Source: JAKQIM01 sp964633225 (GTDB taxonomy: Bacteria > Chloroflexota > Anaerolineae > Anaerolineales > UBA4823). From it: a stretch of DNA of 64,000 nt. Positions 1 to 7,450 of this stretch are shown piece by piece (the first letter of the stretch is position 1; each line of letters starts with the position of its first letter). The DNA lies in assembly GCA_964633225.1 (NCBI GenBank), contig CAZWFQ010000009.1, forward strand, positions 1 through 64,000. The letters run 5' to 3'. Made by a program: the position numbers and the translations under genes. The notes beneath the pieces were generated by a model. The model did no database searches. It was given only the letters and a program-made list of their open reading frames with translations, and was not told where the DNA came from.

Positions 1-1026
1 GCCAGCATCTACAACGCCCGTCTGGAGGCCGTGCAGGCTGCCATTGCCCGAGCGGCTGCCAACGGCTTTGAGATCGACACCGATCCATCGGATGGCAGTT
101 GGGTTGAAACAACCTGCGGCGTGACCAACCTGGGTTACGAAGACCGCTATATCGACGTCATCGTCCACGTCCAAAACACCACTGAAACCACCTTTGCCAA
201 GCTGCTCTTCCCAAATGACCTGGTCAACCGGGTGGATGCCACCACGCGTGTGCGCCCGCGCGCTCCGCTGGTATTTGGCAACGCCGTGGTGGCGCTCAAC
301 CCGGCCAACTGCTCAGGCCAGTCGAACGGCGCCGGCTTCCACGGCAGCGTGGATATCTTCGTGGACGGCGGCGGCATCTTCTCCAACGGCTGTTTGAAAG
401 GCAATGGCGGCCCCGACGTTGAAGTAATCAACGGCAGCGTCAGTTATGTCGGCCAGGTGGAAAATCCCGAATTGTTCAGCCCGGCCCCCGGGCAGGCTCC
501 CAGCCCCCTGCCGCCCAACTCTTACGAGATCGACCCACCCAACTGCAACCATCCGGATGCCTGGGAGGGCAATGCCTCGCAATTTGAAGGCCTGAGCCCC
601 CTGGATCCTGGTCTGTACTGCGTCAGCGGCGACGTCAAATTCAACGCCAATGATGAGTTTGTAGGCACCGGGGTTACCATCGTCTTCTTGGACGGCAAGG
701 TGACCATCAACGGTGGCGCTACGATGCAGCTCAAAGCGCCAGAGCGCAGCCCCGATCCCTCCCCCGCTGTGCCCGGCCTGCTGATCTACGTCCCGCAGTC
801 CAACAGTGGTCCGATCCAGATCAACGGTAACTCCGATTCCTTCTTCACCGGCACCGTCCTGGCCCCCGGCGCTAACATCGACATGTCTGGTAACGGCAAC
901 CTGGATGCCTACCAGGTGCAGTTGATCGGTTGGAACGTCGAGGTTGGCGGCACGGCAGATGCCTACGTCACCTTTGACGACAAAAAGAACTTCAGCCGGC
1001 CCACCAACATCGAGCTCTCTGAGTAA
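1..1026 (+). CDS. TadE/TadG-like pilus assembly protein, C-terminal part (5' end outside window)
   Basis: The frame is open from base 1, so the start lies upstream; a GTG at 31 is internal. About 341 residues are visible. The first residues (ARLEAVQAAIARAAANGF) resemble the region just after the N-terminal membrane helix of TadG-type Flp pilus proteins, where alternating Ala-rich residues precede a Cys-containing extracellular part. The rest is a glycine- and asparagine-rich, beta-rich domain with about six cysteines. It contains a stretch near residues 270-310 (LLIYVPQ, then TGTVLAPGANIDMSGNG) typical of proteins annotated as pilus assembly protein TadG-related or DUF7305-like. No catalytic motif is seen. 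An envelope role is inferred from family resemblance only. It is followed at once by a very strong hairpin, so it is probably the last gene of its transcription unit. Confidence 0.6.
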   Translation, partial: ASIYNARLEAVQAAIARAAANGFEIDTDPSDGSWVETTCGVTNLGYEDRYIDVIVHVQNTTETTFAKLLFPNDLVNRVDATTRVRPRAPLVFGNAVVALNPANCSGQSNGAGFHGSVDIFVDGGGIFSNGCLKGNGGPDVEVINGSVSYVGQVENPELFSPAPGQAPSPLPPNSYEIDPPNCNHPDAWEGNASQFEGLSPLDPGLYCVSGDVKFNANDEFVGTGVTIVFLDGKVTINGGATMQLKAPERSPDPSPAVPGLLIYVPQSNSGPIQINGNSDSFFTGTVLAPGANIDMSGNGNLDAYQVQLIGWNVEVGGTADAYVTFDDKKNFSRPTNIELSE

Positions 1027-1035
1027 GCATTCCCC

Positions 1036-1080
1036 TTAAACGAAAACATGCTGGCACACAGCCAGCATGTTTTCGTTTAA
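1036..1080. terminator. Perfect 20-bp inverted repeat, bidirectional terminator
   Basis: Bases 1036-1055 and 1061-1080 are exact reverse complements around the 5-nt loop ACACA. The outer part of the stem is A/T-rich (TTAAACGAAAA / TTTTCGTTTAA), so on either strand the hairpin ends in a U-run. It can end both the TadG-like gene (+) and the SRP RNA transcript (-). Confidence 0.85.
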
Positions 1081-1088
1081 TAAGATAC

Positions 1089-1190
1089 CCCGGGCAGGCA
1101 ACCCGGCGGCACCCGGAATGTCCTCCTTACTGCTGCTTCCTCTCGGACCTGACAGGGTTCGAAGGTTTCCGCCGCGCCGGACCCACCCGG
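1089..1190 (-). ncRNA. ffs: Signal recognition particle RNA, small bacterial type (4.5S)
   Basis: On the minus strand the sequence has the conserved SRP helix-8 core: AACCTTCGAACCC, then GTCAGGTCCGAGAGG, then AAGCAGCAGTAAGG. It is closed by flanking complementary arms (CCGGGTGGGTCC at the 5' end, and GGGTTGCCTGCCCGG at the 3' end) that form the long hairpin. The RNA scaffolds Ffh for co-translational targeting of membrane proteins. The length of about 100 nt fits the bacterial small SRP RNA. It is transcribed toward the 1036-1080 hairpin. Exact ends are estimated from base pairing. Confidence 0.93.
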
Positions 1191-1224
1191 AGCGGATGAA
1201 GGATACCCTAAGAGCAAAAGCTTG

Positions 1225-1488
1225 TCAATAGCCTTTTAGCCTGCGCCAGCGACTCCAAACCAGGCCCCCCAGGATGATCATCACCAACACGCTGGCCCCG
1301 CACACCAACCCGGCATTGGTCCCCACTGCGGGCAGGGTGCGGTCCGCCGCCAGGGTAGGTATGAGCGTTAGCTGAAACGGATCGGGCGTTGGGGTGCTGC
1401 CAGCCTGCGCGCTGGCAGGCAGAAAACCAGCCCCCACAAATAACATTCCTAAAAATACGAGCAACCAGGTTAATTTGCGCACGCGCAC
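1225..1488 (-). CDS. Small exported membrane-anchored protein with LPAVG-type C-terminus
   Basis: 87 residues, GTG start at 1488 preceded by GGAGG six bases upstream; an ATG nearer the SD is out of frame and soon stops. There is an N-terminal signal (RVRKLTWLLVFLGMLFVGAGF, AQA-like cleavage), then a short Pro/Thr-rich linker (TPTPDP). After that come LPAVGTNAG, a single hydrophobic helix (about residues 62-78) and a basic tail SRWRRLKGY. This order (LPxxG, helix, Arg-rich tail) resembles a sortase signal but lacks the canonical LPxTG threonine. It may be only a membrane anchor. The function is unknown. It lies between ffs and tRNA-Ser, all on the minus strand. Confidence 0.6.
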   Translation of the reverse strand: MRVRKLTWLLVFLGMLFVGAGFLPASAQAGSTPTPDPFQLTLIPTLAADRTLPAVGTNAGLVCGASVLVMIILGGLVWSRWRRLKGY

Positions 1489-1520
1489 GGCATACCTCCA
1501 GGGTTTAGTTTATCACATAA

Positions 1521-1563
1521 AAAACGAGTGTGCAGGGGTCGAAACACCCTACACACTCGTTTT
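1521..1563 (-). terminator. Rho-independent terminator after tRNA-Ser
   Basis: The inverted repeat AAAACGAGTGTG (1521-1532) / CACACTCGTTTT (1552-1563) has extra pairing inside and is followed on the minus strand by a T-run. It lies directly 3' of the tRNA gene. Confidence 0.8.
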
Positions 1564-1566
1564 GGT

Positions 1567-1656
1567 TGGCGGAGAGGGAGGGATTCGAACCCTCGTTCCC
1601 TTTCAGGAAACACGCTTTCCAGGCGTGCGCGCTAAGCCAGACTACGCGACCTCTCC
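1567..1656 (-). tRNA. tRNA-Ser (anticodon GGA)
   Basis: On the minus strand the 5' acceptor GGAGAGG (1650-1656) pairs with CCTCTCC (1571-1577), followed by discriminator G and an encoded CCA (1567-1569). The anticodon arm is CACGC-CTGGAAA-GCGTG, which gives GGA. A long variable arm (TTTCCTGAAAGGGAA region) is typical of a class II serine tRNA, and the T-loop GGTTCGAAT is intact. It reads UCC/UCU serine codons. Confidence 0.96.
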
Positions 1657-1731
1657 GTGAATGCTGGCAGTACCCTGCACAGCGAAGCGCATTATACCAT
1701 AAAGTTATGGGAGAACCCCTCCCCGGCCCGA

Positions 1732-3060
1732 TTAATTGGGGAACAATTGGGCAAAGACCTCCGGGGCATAGCGGGCCACCATGTCGGCCGAAAGACCGTT
1801 CTCGCGGCACACATCGGCAAAGAAATCGACGCTGGCGCGCTTAATGCGGGCCTGGGTTTCTACATTCAACTCCCACAGCCCAAAGCGCTGCGACCAGCCG
1901 CGCTCCCATTCAAAATTGTCCACCAGGCTCCAATGGTAGTAACCTTTCACCGGCCAGTTGAAGTTGACTGCCCGCCAGACCTGCTGCAAATGCTGGGCCA
2001 GGTAACGCGGCCGCAAGCGGTCTTCGGGATCTTCCACCCCATTCTCGGTGATGATGATGGGCACGTTGAACTGCCGCGCCCACTTGATAGCTTCAAACAT
2101 GCCCTCGGGCTCATTGGCAATGAAGCCCGTGCTGCTCAGCTCGGCCCCGCTGCGATACGTGCGCCGCGAGAACAAATCGCCAGCCTTGAGCAGATTGAAA
2201 GAAATGAGGTCCCGGGTATAGTAATTCACGCCAATGAAATCATGGGTGCCCTTGGCCTCTGCCACCCGCTTGCGCGCCAGCGGCAAGCGCACCCAACCAT
2301 CCTGCAGAGCGCACGCAAAAGCGTCATTATACAGAGCCGACTGCATGCCGGCGATCCAATGATCGGGCGGAAACCACCCTTTGGCCGGAACCATGCTGCG
2401 GTAATTGATCGCCGTCCCCACGCGGGCTTGCGGCTGCAAGGCATGGATGGCCCGGTAGGCGGCGGCATGCCCACGCACCATGTTGAAGGTCACACGGCTG
2501 TAGGCAGCCACATCCTTCTTCCCTGGCGGGAAAACCCCCATCACGTAACCCATGGTGGCATACACATTGGGCTCGTTGATGGTGCACCACAAGCTGACGT
2601 AATCCTTGAGCGTCTCAACCACCCGGCGGACAAAGGTTTCAAAATAGCCTGCCACGGCCGGGTTTTCCCAGCCTCCCTTTTCCATCAACCAGAGCGGATC
2701 GCTGAAATGGTGCAGGGTCACCATCGGCATGATGCCCATCTCAGACAGGGCGCGCACCATTTCCAGGTAGTGATCCAGGGCAGTTTCATCCCAACGATCT
2801 GGCGTGGGCTGGATGCGGCTCCACTCCACCGAAAGGCGGTGGGTGTTTTGCCCGCCATCGGCGGCGCGCTGGAAATCCTCACGCCAACGCCCATTCCACC
2901 AATCGCAGGCCAGCCCTGATTTCTCTCCGTTCAAAATACGCCCCGGCTCTTGCTCCCAGGCGTACCAGTTATTGTTGGTGTTGCCCCCCTCCACCTGGTG
3001 TGCGGCGGTTGCAGTGCCCCACAAGAAACCCCTCGGGAAATGGAATGTCGCTTGTGCCAT
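1732..3060 (-). CDS. Glycoside hydrolase family 1 beta-glycosidase
   Basis: 442 residues, the normal length for GH1, filling one (beta/alpha)8 barrel. The N-terminal signature FLWGTATAAHQVEGG is at residues 12-26. The acid/base glutamate is E163 in TINEP and the nucleophile is E339 in ITENG. The aglycone/glycone site motif YHWSLVDNFEWERG lies near the C-terminus. It should hydrolyse beta-glucosides or related beta-glycosides in the cytoplasm, as no signal peptide is present. The start is supported by AGGAGA upstream of ATG 3060. It is divergent from folK across a 59-bp region. The exact sugar cannot be told from sequence alone. Confidence 0.93.
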   Translation of the reverse strand: MAQATFHFPRGFLWGTATAAHQVEGGNTNNNWYAWEQEPGRILNGEKSGLACDWWNGRWREDFQRAADGGQNTHRLSVEWSRIQPTPDRWDETALDHYLEMVRALSEMGIMPMVTLHHFSDPLWLMEKGGWENPAVAGYFETFVRRVVETLKDYVSLWCTINEPNVYATMGYVMGVFPPGKKDVAAYSRVTFNMVRGHAAAYRAIHALQPQARVGTAINYRSMVPAKGWFPPDHWIAGMQSALYNDAFACALQDGWVRLPLARKRVAEAKGTHDFIGVNYYTRDLISFNLLKAGDLFSRRTYRSGAELSSTGFIANEPEGMFEAIKWARQFNVPIIITENGVEDPEDRLRPRYLAQHLQQVWRAVNFNWPVKGYYHWSLVDNFEWERGWSQRFGLWELNVETQARIKRASVDFFADVCRENGLSADMVARYAPEVFAQLFPN

Positions 3061-3081
3061 GCTGAACTCTCCTGTTGCCCC

Positions 3082-3112
3082 AGTATACCATGCCGGGCTT
3101 TTATGGTATGCT
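3082..3112. promoter_or_regulatory. Divergent promoter region with ATACCAT/ATGGTAT inverted repeat
   Basis: Between the GH1 and folK starts, ATACCAT (3085-3091) and ATGGTAT (3103-3109) form a 7-bp inverted repeat. It overlaps TATACT on the minus strand (3082-3087, toward GH1) and TATGCT on the plus strand (3107-3112, 7 nt before the folK ATG). It could be an operator or simply two back-to-back -10 boxes. Confidence 0.4.
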
Positions 3113-3119
3113 TATACTT

Positions 3120-3608
3120 ATGCCTGTTATTTACCTCTCCCTGGGCTCAAATCTTGGCAACCGGTCGGCTAATTTGCAGGCGGCCCAGCAGGCCTTGCCG
3201 CCCGCGGTCAATATCCAGGCCATCTCACCGGTCTACGAAACTGCCCCCTGGGGTTACAGTGACCAACCCGCCTTCCTCAACCAGGCAGTCCAGGCTGAGA
3301 CGCGCCTGGATCCTTACGCTTTGCTGGCGCACCTTAAGGACATCGAAGCCCGGCTTGGCCGCACCCCCACCTTTCGCTACGGCCCGCGCCTGATCGACCT
3401 CGACATCTTGCTTTACGACGACCTGGCCATCACCTCGCCCAGCATCGCCATTCCTCACCCGCGCCTGCACGAGCGCGCCTTTGTACTCGTGCCCCTGGCG
3501 GCCCTGGCCCCTGACCTCGTCCACCCCACGCTTCACCAACCCATCCACCTGCTCTTAGAGTCGGTCGACGCTGCCTCTGTGCAGCCGTATCATCCCCTTA
3601 CCGAATAA
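3120..3608 (+). CDS. folK: 2-amino-4-hydroxy-6-hydroxymethyldihydropteridine pyrophosphokinase
   Basis: 162 residues from ATG 3120 (VIYLSLGSNLGNR follows); an upstream ATG at 3108 adds only four residues and earlier ones look like non-coding extension. The enzyme transfers pyrophosphate from ATP to 6-hydroxymethyl-7,8-dihydropterin in folate synthesis. Family hallmarks are SLGSNLGNR (about residues 5-13), YETAPWG (about 39-45), and RYGPRLIDLDILLYDD, which carries the two Mg-binding aspartates, followed by IPHPRLHERAFVLVPL. No folP, folB or folE is next to it, so it stands apart from a folate operon. There is no SD; the start seems close to the transcription start. Confidence 0.95.
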   Translation: MPVIYLSLGSNLGNRSANLQAAQQALPPAVNIQAISPVYETAPWGYSDQPAFLNQAVQAETRLDPYALLAHLKDIEARLGRTPTFRYGPRLIDLDILLYDDLAITSPSIAIPHPRLHERAFVLVPLAALAPDLVHPTLHQPIHLLLESVDAASVQPYHPLTE

Positions 3609-3662
3609 CCTTTACAACCCCCGCCACACCCTCCTGAGACCACAATCTTAACCCATACGCCC

Positions 3663-5093
3663 ATGTCTACCATTTTGATCAAATCCCCCACCATCATCAC
3701 CGCCACGGCTACGTTTGAAGCCGACATTCTCATCGAAGGCGAAAAGATCACTGCCGTTGGCCCCAACCTGTCTGCGCCTGGCGCCCAGGTCATCGATGCT
3801 ACTGGCAAGCTGGCCATGCCGGGCGGCGTGGATCCTCACACCCACTTCAACCTGCCGATGTTTGACACCGTCTCATCAGACGACCACTACACCGGGCACA
3901 AGGCAGCCGCTTTTGGCGGGGTGACCACCGCCCTCGACTTCGCCTCTCACGAGCCAGGCGCGCTGTCCCAGAGCGTGGCTGCCTGGCACGCCCGGGCCGA
4001 CTCACTGGCAGCCATTGATTTCGGCTTTCACATGAACATCACGCACTTCGATCCGCAGACCGCGGCCGAAATTGCCAGCCTCCCCGGCCTGGGGATCACC
4101 AGCCTGAAGGTCTTCTCGGCGTACAACGGCCGCTTACGCCTGGGCGACGGCGAGATATTCCAGGTCATGCGCCTGGCCAAAGCCAATGGCATACTGACCA
4201 TGCTGCACGCCGAAAATGGAGACGTGATTGATATCCTGGTGGCTGAAGCCCTGGCGGCTGGCAACACCAGCCCCGAATGGCACGCCCATACCCGTCCGGC
4301 CTGGGGCGCCGTCGAAGCCACTTTGCGCGGCATCGCCCTGGCGGCCGAAACAGGTGCACCGCTATATGTGGTGCACATGAACGCCGGCGGCGAGGTGGAT
4401 CAACTGGCCTATGGTCGGCAGCGCGGCCTGCCGGTGATGGGCGAAACCTGCCCGCCCTACCTCTTCTTCACCGTAGAGCACATGCGCCGCCCAGATGGGG
4501 CTAAGTGGGTCTGCTCGCCTCCCATGCGCAGCGCGGCTGATAACCAGCGCTTATGGCAGGGATTGAGCGAGGGAACCATCCAAACGATCGGCACAGACCA
4601 CTGCCCATTCTTCTTTGACGGCAGCCAGCCAATCCTGTATGAAGGCCAACCGGTAGCCATCCCTGGGAAAGAGCTGGGCAAGGATCTGTTCACCAAGATC
4701 CCCAACGGCTTGCCGGGGGTCGGTGACCGCTTGCCGATCCTGTGGACTTATGGCGTGCGCGCCGGACGCCTGACCGCCAACCAATTTGTGGCCCTAACCA
4801 GCACCAACCCGGCCCGCATTTTTGGGCTGTACCCGCGCAAAGGGGCCCTCCTGCCTGGCTCGGATGCGGATATTGCGCTCTGGGATCCTGATTTGCGCCT
4901 CACATACGGCGTGAACTGCCGCCGGGCCGGCGCCCACCACCGGACCGATTACAACCTGTATGAAAATTGGGAGGTGGTTGGCCTGCCTGAGAAGGTTTTC
5001 CTGCGTGGCCAATTGATCGTAGATGGCGAGCGTTGGCTGGGTCACCCAGGGCAGGGCCAATATCTCTTCCGCAGCAGCGGCGAAGTATTATAA
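3663..5093 (+). CDS. Dihydropyrimidinase / D-hydantoinase family amidohydrolase
   Basis: 476 residues, normal for the family. It is a binuclear-metal amidohydrolase that opens cyclic ureides such as dihydropyrimidines or hydantoins. Metal ligands are all visible: H59 and H61 (VDPHTHF), carboxylated lysine K149 (SLKVFSAYNGRL), H182 (LHAENGD), H238 (VHMNAGG) and D312 (GTDHCPF). Cytoplasmic. No beta-ureidopropionase, dihydropyrimidine dehydrogenase or carbamoylase is adjacent, so the physiological substrate is open (pyrimidine catabolism, hydantoin or another cyclic imide). The TAA stop is embedded in the -10 box of the next gene. Confidence 0.9.
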   Translation: MSTILIKSPTIITATATFEADILIEGEKITAVGPNLSAPGAQVIDATGKLAMPGGVDPHTHFNLPMFDTVSSDDHYTGHKAAAFGGVTTALDFASHEPGALSQSVAAWHARADSLAAIDFGFHMNITHFDPQTAAEIASLPGLGITSLKVFSAYNGRLRLGDGEIFQVMRLAKANGILTMLHAENGDVIDILVAEALAAGNTSPEWHAHTRPAWGAVEATLRGIALAAETGAPLYVVHMNAGGEVDQLAYGRQRGLPVMGETCPPYLFFTVEHMRRPDGAKWVCSPPMRSAADNQRLWQGLSEGTIQTIGTDHCPFFFDGSQPILYEGQPVAIPGKELGKDLFTKIPNGLPGVGDRLPILWTYGVRAGRLTANQFVALTSTNPARIFGLYPRKGALLPGSDADIALWDPDLRLTYGVNCRRAGAHHRTDYNLYENWEVVGLPEKVFLRGQLIVDGERWLGHPGQGQYLFRSSGEVL

Positions 5094-5094
5094 T
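5089..5094 (+). promoter_or_regulatory. -10 box (TATAAT) for a probably leaderless transcript of the membrane module
   Basis: TATAAT lies 9 nt before ATG 5104 and overlaps the stop codon of the hydantoinase gene. No Shine-Dalgarno sequence separates it from the ATG, so transcription would begin at or next to the start codon. No clear -35 hexamer is seen. Confidence 0.55.
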
Positions 5095-5103
5095 CCGATC
5101 CAT

Positions 5104-6834
5104 ATGCTTGCCTTGCTGGCTATATTTCTTCTTTTGCTGACGCCCGTGGCAATGATCGTCTTGCACGTGCTGCGCCCGCGGCTAGACAAGTACCAGTGGC
5201 TGATCGCCATGCTGGGCAGCCTCTTGGCCTGGCCCATGGTGCTGCTGGTGCGCAGCACCATGCCCGCCAGTATTACCCTGTTGGTATGGCAGCCAGAATC
5301 GCTTTTTCCAACCAGCCCCAGCCTGCTGATCGATCCTATTTCCTGGCCTTTTGCATTGGCCCTGGTCAGCATTTCGCTCTCCTTGATGCTCAGCTCGGTG
5401 GCCCGTCTGCAGCCCAGGCAGGCCGCTGCGCCTGAGGCGCAGGCGCAGTCTCCAGAGGCAGGCGAACAGCCGCCCGCGGCCATTGAAAGCCCCCTCGCAC
5501 CTGCCAATCCGGCTGCCCCGCCCGATTGGCGCCCCTGGGCAGCCAACCTGGCCATCACCAGCCTGGGTTTGACTGCCGTACTGGCTGGAAACCCACTGGC
5601 ATTGCTGCTGGCCTGGGCCGCCCTGGATATTGTGGAGATCCTCATCCTGCTGACCCAATTACAAAGCAGCCAGCCCCGCCAGCAAGCTGTGGTGTCCTTT
5701 GCGGCCCGCCTGGGGGGAATTGCCATCGTGCTGCTGGCATCCATCCGGCTTTGGGCCAGCGGCGAGCTGGTAACCTTTGCGGCGGTCTCATCCACCAGCA
5801 GCCTGCTTTTGTTGTTGGCGGCAGGTCTGCGCCTGGGCGTCTTGCCGTTATACCTGCCCTTCATACAAGAGCTACCCCTGCGCCGCGGCCTGGGCACCAC
5901 CTTACGCCTGGTACCGGCCGCGGCCAGCCTGGTGTTGATTGTGCGCACCGCCACAGCCGAGATTGACAGCCTCTATACGCCCTATTTATTGGCCCTGGTA
6001 GCCCTGGCTGCCATCTATGGTGCGGCATCTTGGGCCAGCGCGGCAGATGAGCTTTTGGGCCGGCCTTACTGGATCCTGTCAACTGCCTCCCTGGCTGTGA
6101 TCGCGGCAGTCCTCAGACAGCCCCAAGCGGCCCTGGCCTGGGGCCTGGTATGCCTTATTGGAGGCGGGTTTATATTTTCTTATTCTTTACGCCACCGCCG
6201 CCTTCTGCCATTGGCCGGACTGGCCTTGCTCAGCATCTCCACCCTGCCTTTCACCCCCGCCTGGGCCGCCACAGGCATCTACCAATGGCCTGCCCCAACT
6301 GGTCAAACGGTGATTGGCACCTTGGCCATCAATATTGCGCTGGTGCTGACCCAGGCCTTGCTGTTCATTGGCTTTATCCGCCATGCCATTCGCCCGGTGC
6401 CTGCCGAATACCGGCCTGCCCCGGGCGAAAATTGGATCTGGATCGTCTACAGCATCGGCTTGGTCCTCTTGCCGCTGGCCTATTTGGGCATCGGGTGGAC
6501 AAGCCTACCCGACCCGGCCGGGCAGCCCCTGCTGGCCTGGTTGGGCGGGCCTGTGGCTGGCCTGCTGGCGCTCTTGGGCTGGTTTTTCTTGGGCCGCAGC
6601 TTGCGCCCGAATATCAGAGGGCAAATCTCATTTCTCCGCAACAGCGCATCCTTTTTCAGCCGCCTCAGCCAGCTGCTCTCTTTCAACTGGCTGTACCGCT
6701 GGCTGTGGAAAGGCTTCCAGGGCTTCTCGCGCCTGCTGGCATTGATCAGCCGTACCTTAGAGGGCGAAGGCGGCTTACTGTGGGCCTTTGTGATCCTGGC
6801 TTTGATCATTGCCTTCTTAAGACAAACACCTTGA
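5104..6834 (+). CDS. Polytopic membrane protein, degenerate NuoL/MrpA-like antiporter subunit
   Basis: 576 residues from ATG 5104, very hydrophobic, roughly 14-15 predicted helices. A Pro/Ala/Glu-rich loop lies near residues 100-140. Resemblance to proton-conducting complex I/Mrp/hydrogenase-4 subunits: LLIDPISWPFALAL near residue 80, a helix ALDIVEILILL carrying a glutamate near 180, and LRLGVLPLYLPFIQELPLRRGLG near 255-275 at the place where NuoL has K..PFHxWLPDAM. The usual TM7 lysine and the PFH histidine are absent. The C-terminal TLEGEGGLLWAFVILAL is a conserved-looking final helix. It heads a three-gene membrane cluster (8 bp to the next gene). No redox or quinone subunit is nearby, so ion transport is inference only. 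Confidence 0.55.
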   Translation: MLALLAIFLLLLTPVAMIVLHVLRPRLDKYQWLIAMLGSLLAWPMVLLVRSTMPASITLLVWQPESLFPTSPSLLIDPISWPFALALVSISLSLMLSSVARLQPRQAAAPEAQAQSPEAGEQPPAAIESPLAPANPAAPPDWRPWAANLAITSLGLTAVLAGNPLALLLAWAALDIVEILILLTQLQSSQPRQQAVVSFAARLGGIAIVLLASIRLWASGELVTFAAVSSTSSLLLLLAAGLRLGVLPLYLPFIQELPLRRGLGTTLRLVPAAASLVLIVRTATAEIDSLYTPYLLALVALAAIYGAASWASAADELLGRPYWILSTASLAVIAAVLRQPQAALAWGLVCLIGGGFIFSYSLRHRRLLPLAGLALLSISTLPFTPAWAATGIYQWPAPTGQTVIGTLAINIALVLTQALLFIGFIRHAIRPVPAEYRPAPGENWIWIVYSIGLVLLPLAYLGIGWTSLPDPAGQPLLAWLGGPVAGLLALLGWFFLGRSLRPNIRGQISFLRNSASFFSRLSQLLSFNWLYRWLWKGFQGFSRLLALISRTLEGEGGLLWAFVILALIIAFLRQTP

Positions 6835-6841
6835 GCCTGTT

Positions 6842-7450
6842 ATGACGATTGACTTCCCTTCTTTCTTGCCCCCTCTGACCATGGCCCTGGCAACCCTGAC
6901 GGCCCTGGCCTTGCTGATCAGCCGCGATTGGCGCTGGAGCATTAGCGCCATTGCCATTCAATACCTGGCTGCCTTTATCCTGGTCAGCACCTCCTGGCCG
7001 CTTGAAATGGCGATTGCAAAAATGATCGCTGGCTGGATGGCCGGCGCCATCTTGGGGATTGCCATAGCCAACGCACCCGAAGCCTGGGAAAGCAAGGAGC
7101 TCGAGGTCCAGTCGGCCAGGCTTTTTCGCCTGCTGGCGGCCGGGACGGTCTTCGTCATCTTGCTTGGCACTGCGCCGGCGGCGGCTGATTGGCTGCCAGG
7201 GATCAATTCGTTTGCTTTATGGGGCAGCCTTATTCTGATGGGCATGGGCCTGCTGCACCTGGGACTGACCACCCAACCGCTGCGGGTGGCCCTGGGGCTG
7301 CTGACCGTGCTGACCGGGTTTGAGATCTTATATGCTGCCGTTGAAAGCTCCACCCTGGTGGCAGGCCTGTTGGCCAGCGTGAACCTGTTCATCGCTCTGG
7401 CTTGCGCCTACCTGTTGACGGCCCCCAGCATCGAGGAGGAAGCGGAATGA
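6842..7450 (+). CDS. Integral membrane protein of the antiporter-like module
   Basis: 202 residues with about six predicted transmembrane helices and one polar loop near residues 78-95 (NAPEAWESKELEVQSARLFR). It is not recognised as a named family; its size and placement between two antiporter-like subunits recall the small NuoJ/NuoK or MrpC/MrpB-type partners of such complexes, but no signature of those was found. It starts 8 bp after the first subunit and its stop overlaps the ATG of the next gene (ATGA), indicating translational coupling and a common complex. Confidence 0.55.
   Translation: MTIDFPSFLPPLTMALATLTALALLISRDWRWSISAIAIQYLAAFILVSTSWPLEMAIAKMIAGWMAGAILGIAIANAPEAWESKELEVQSARLFRLLAAGTVFVILLGTAPAAADWLPGINSFALWGSLILMGMGLLHLGLTTQPLRVALGLLTVLTGFEILYAAVESSTLVAGLLASVNLFIALACAYLLTAPSIEEEAE

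Noticed and set aside
1657..2919. A 420-codon open frame on the plus strand opposite the GH1 gene
   Set aside because: It is antisense to a gene with complete catalytic motifs, has His/Pro/Arg-rich composition typical of a reversed GC-rich frame, and shows no family motif.
5088..5954. A 288-codon minus-strand frame inside the first membrane-module gene
   Set aside because: Its Arg/Ser-rich sequence is a shadow of the hydrophobic plus-strand gene and contains no recognisable domain.
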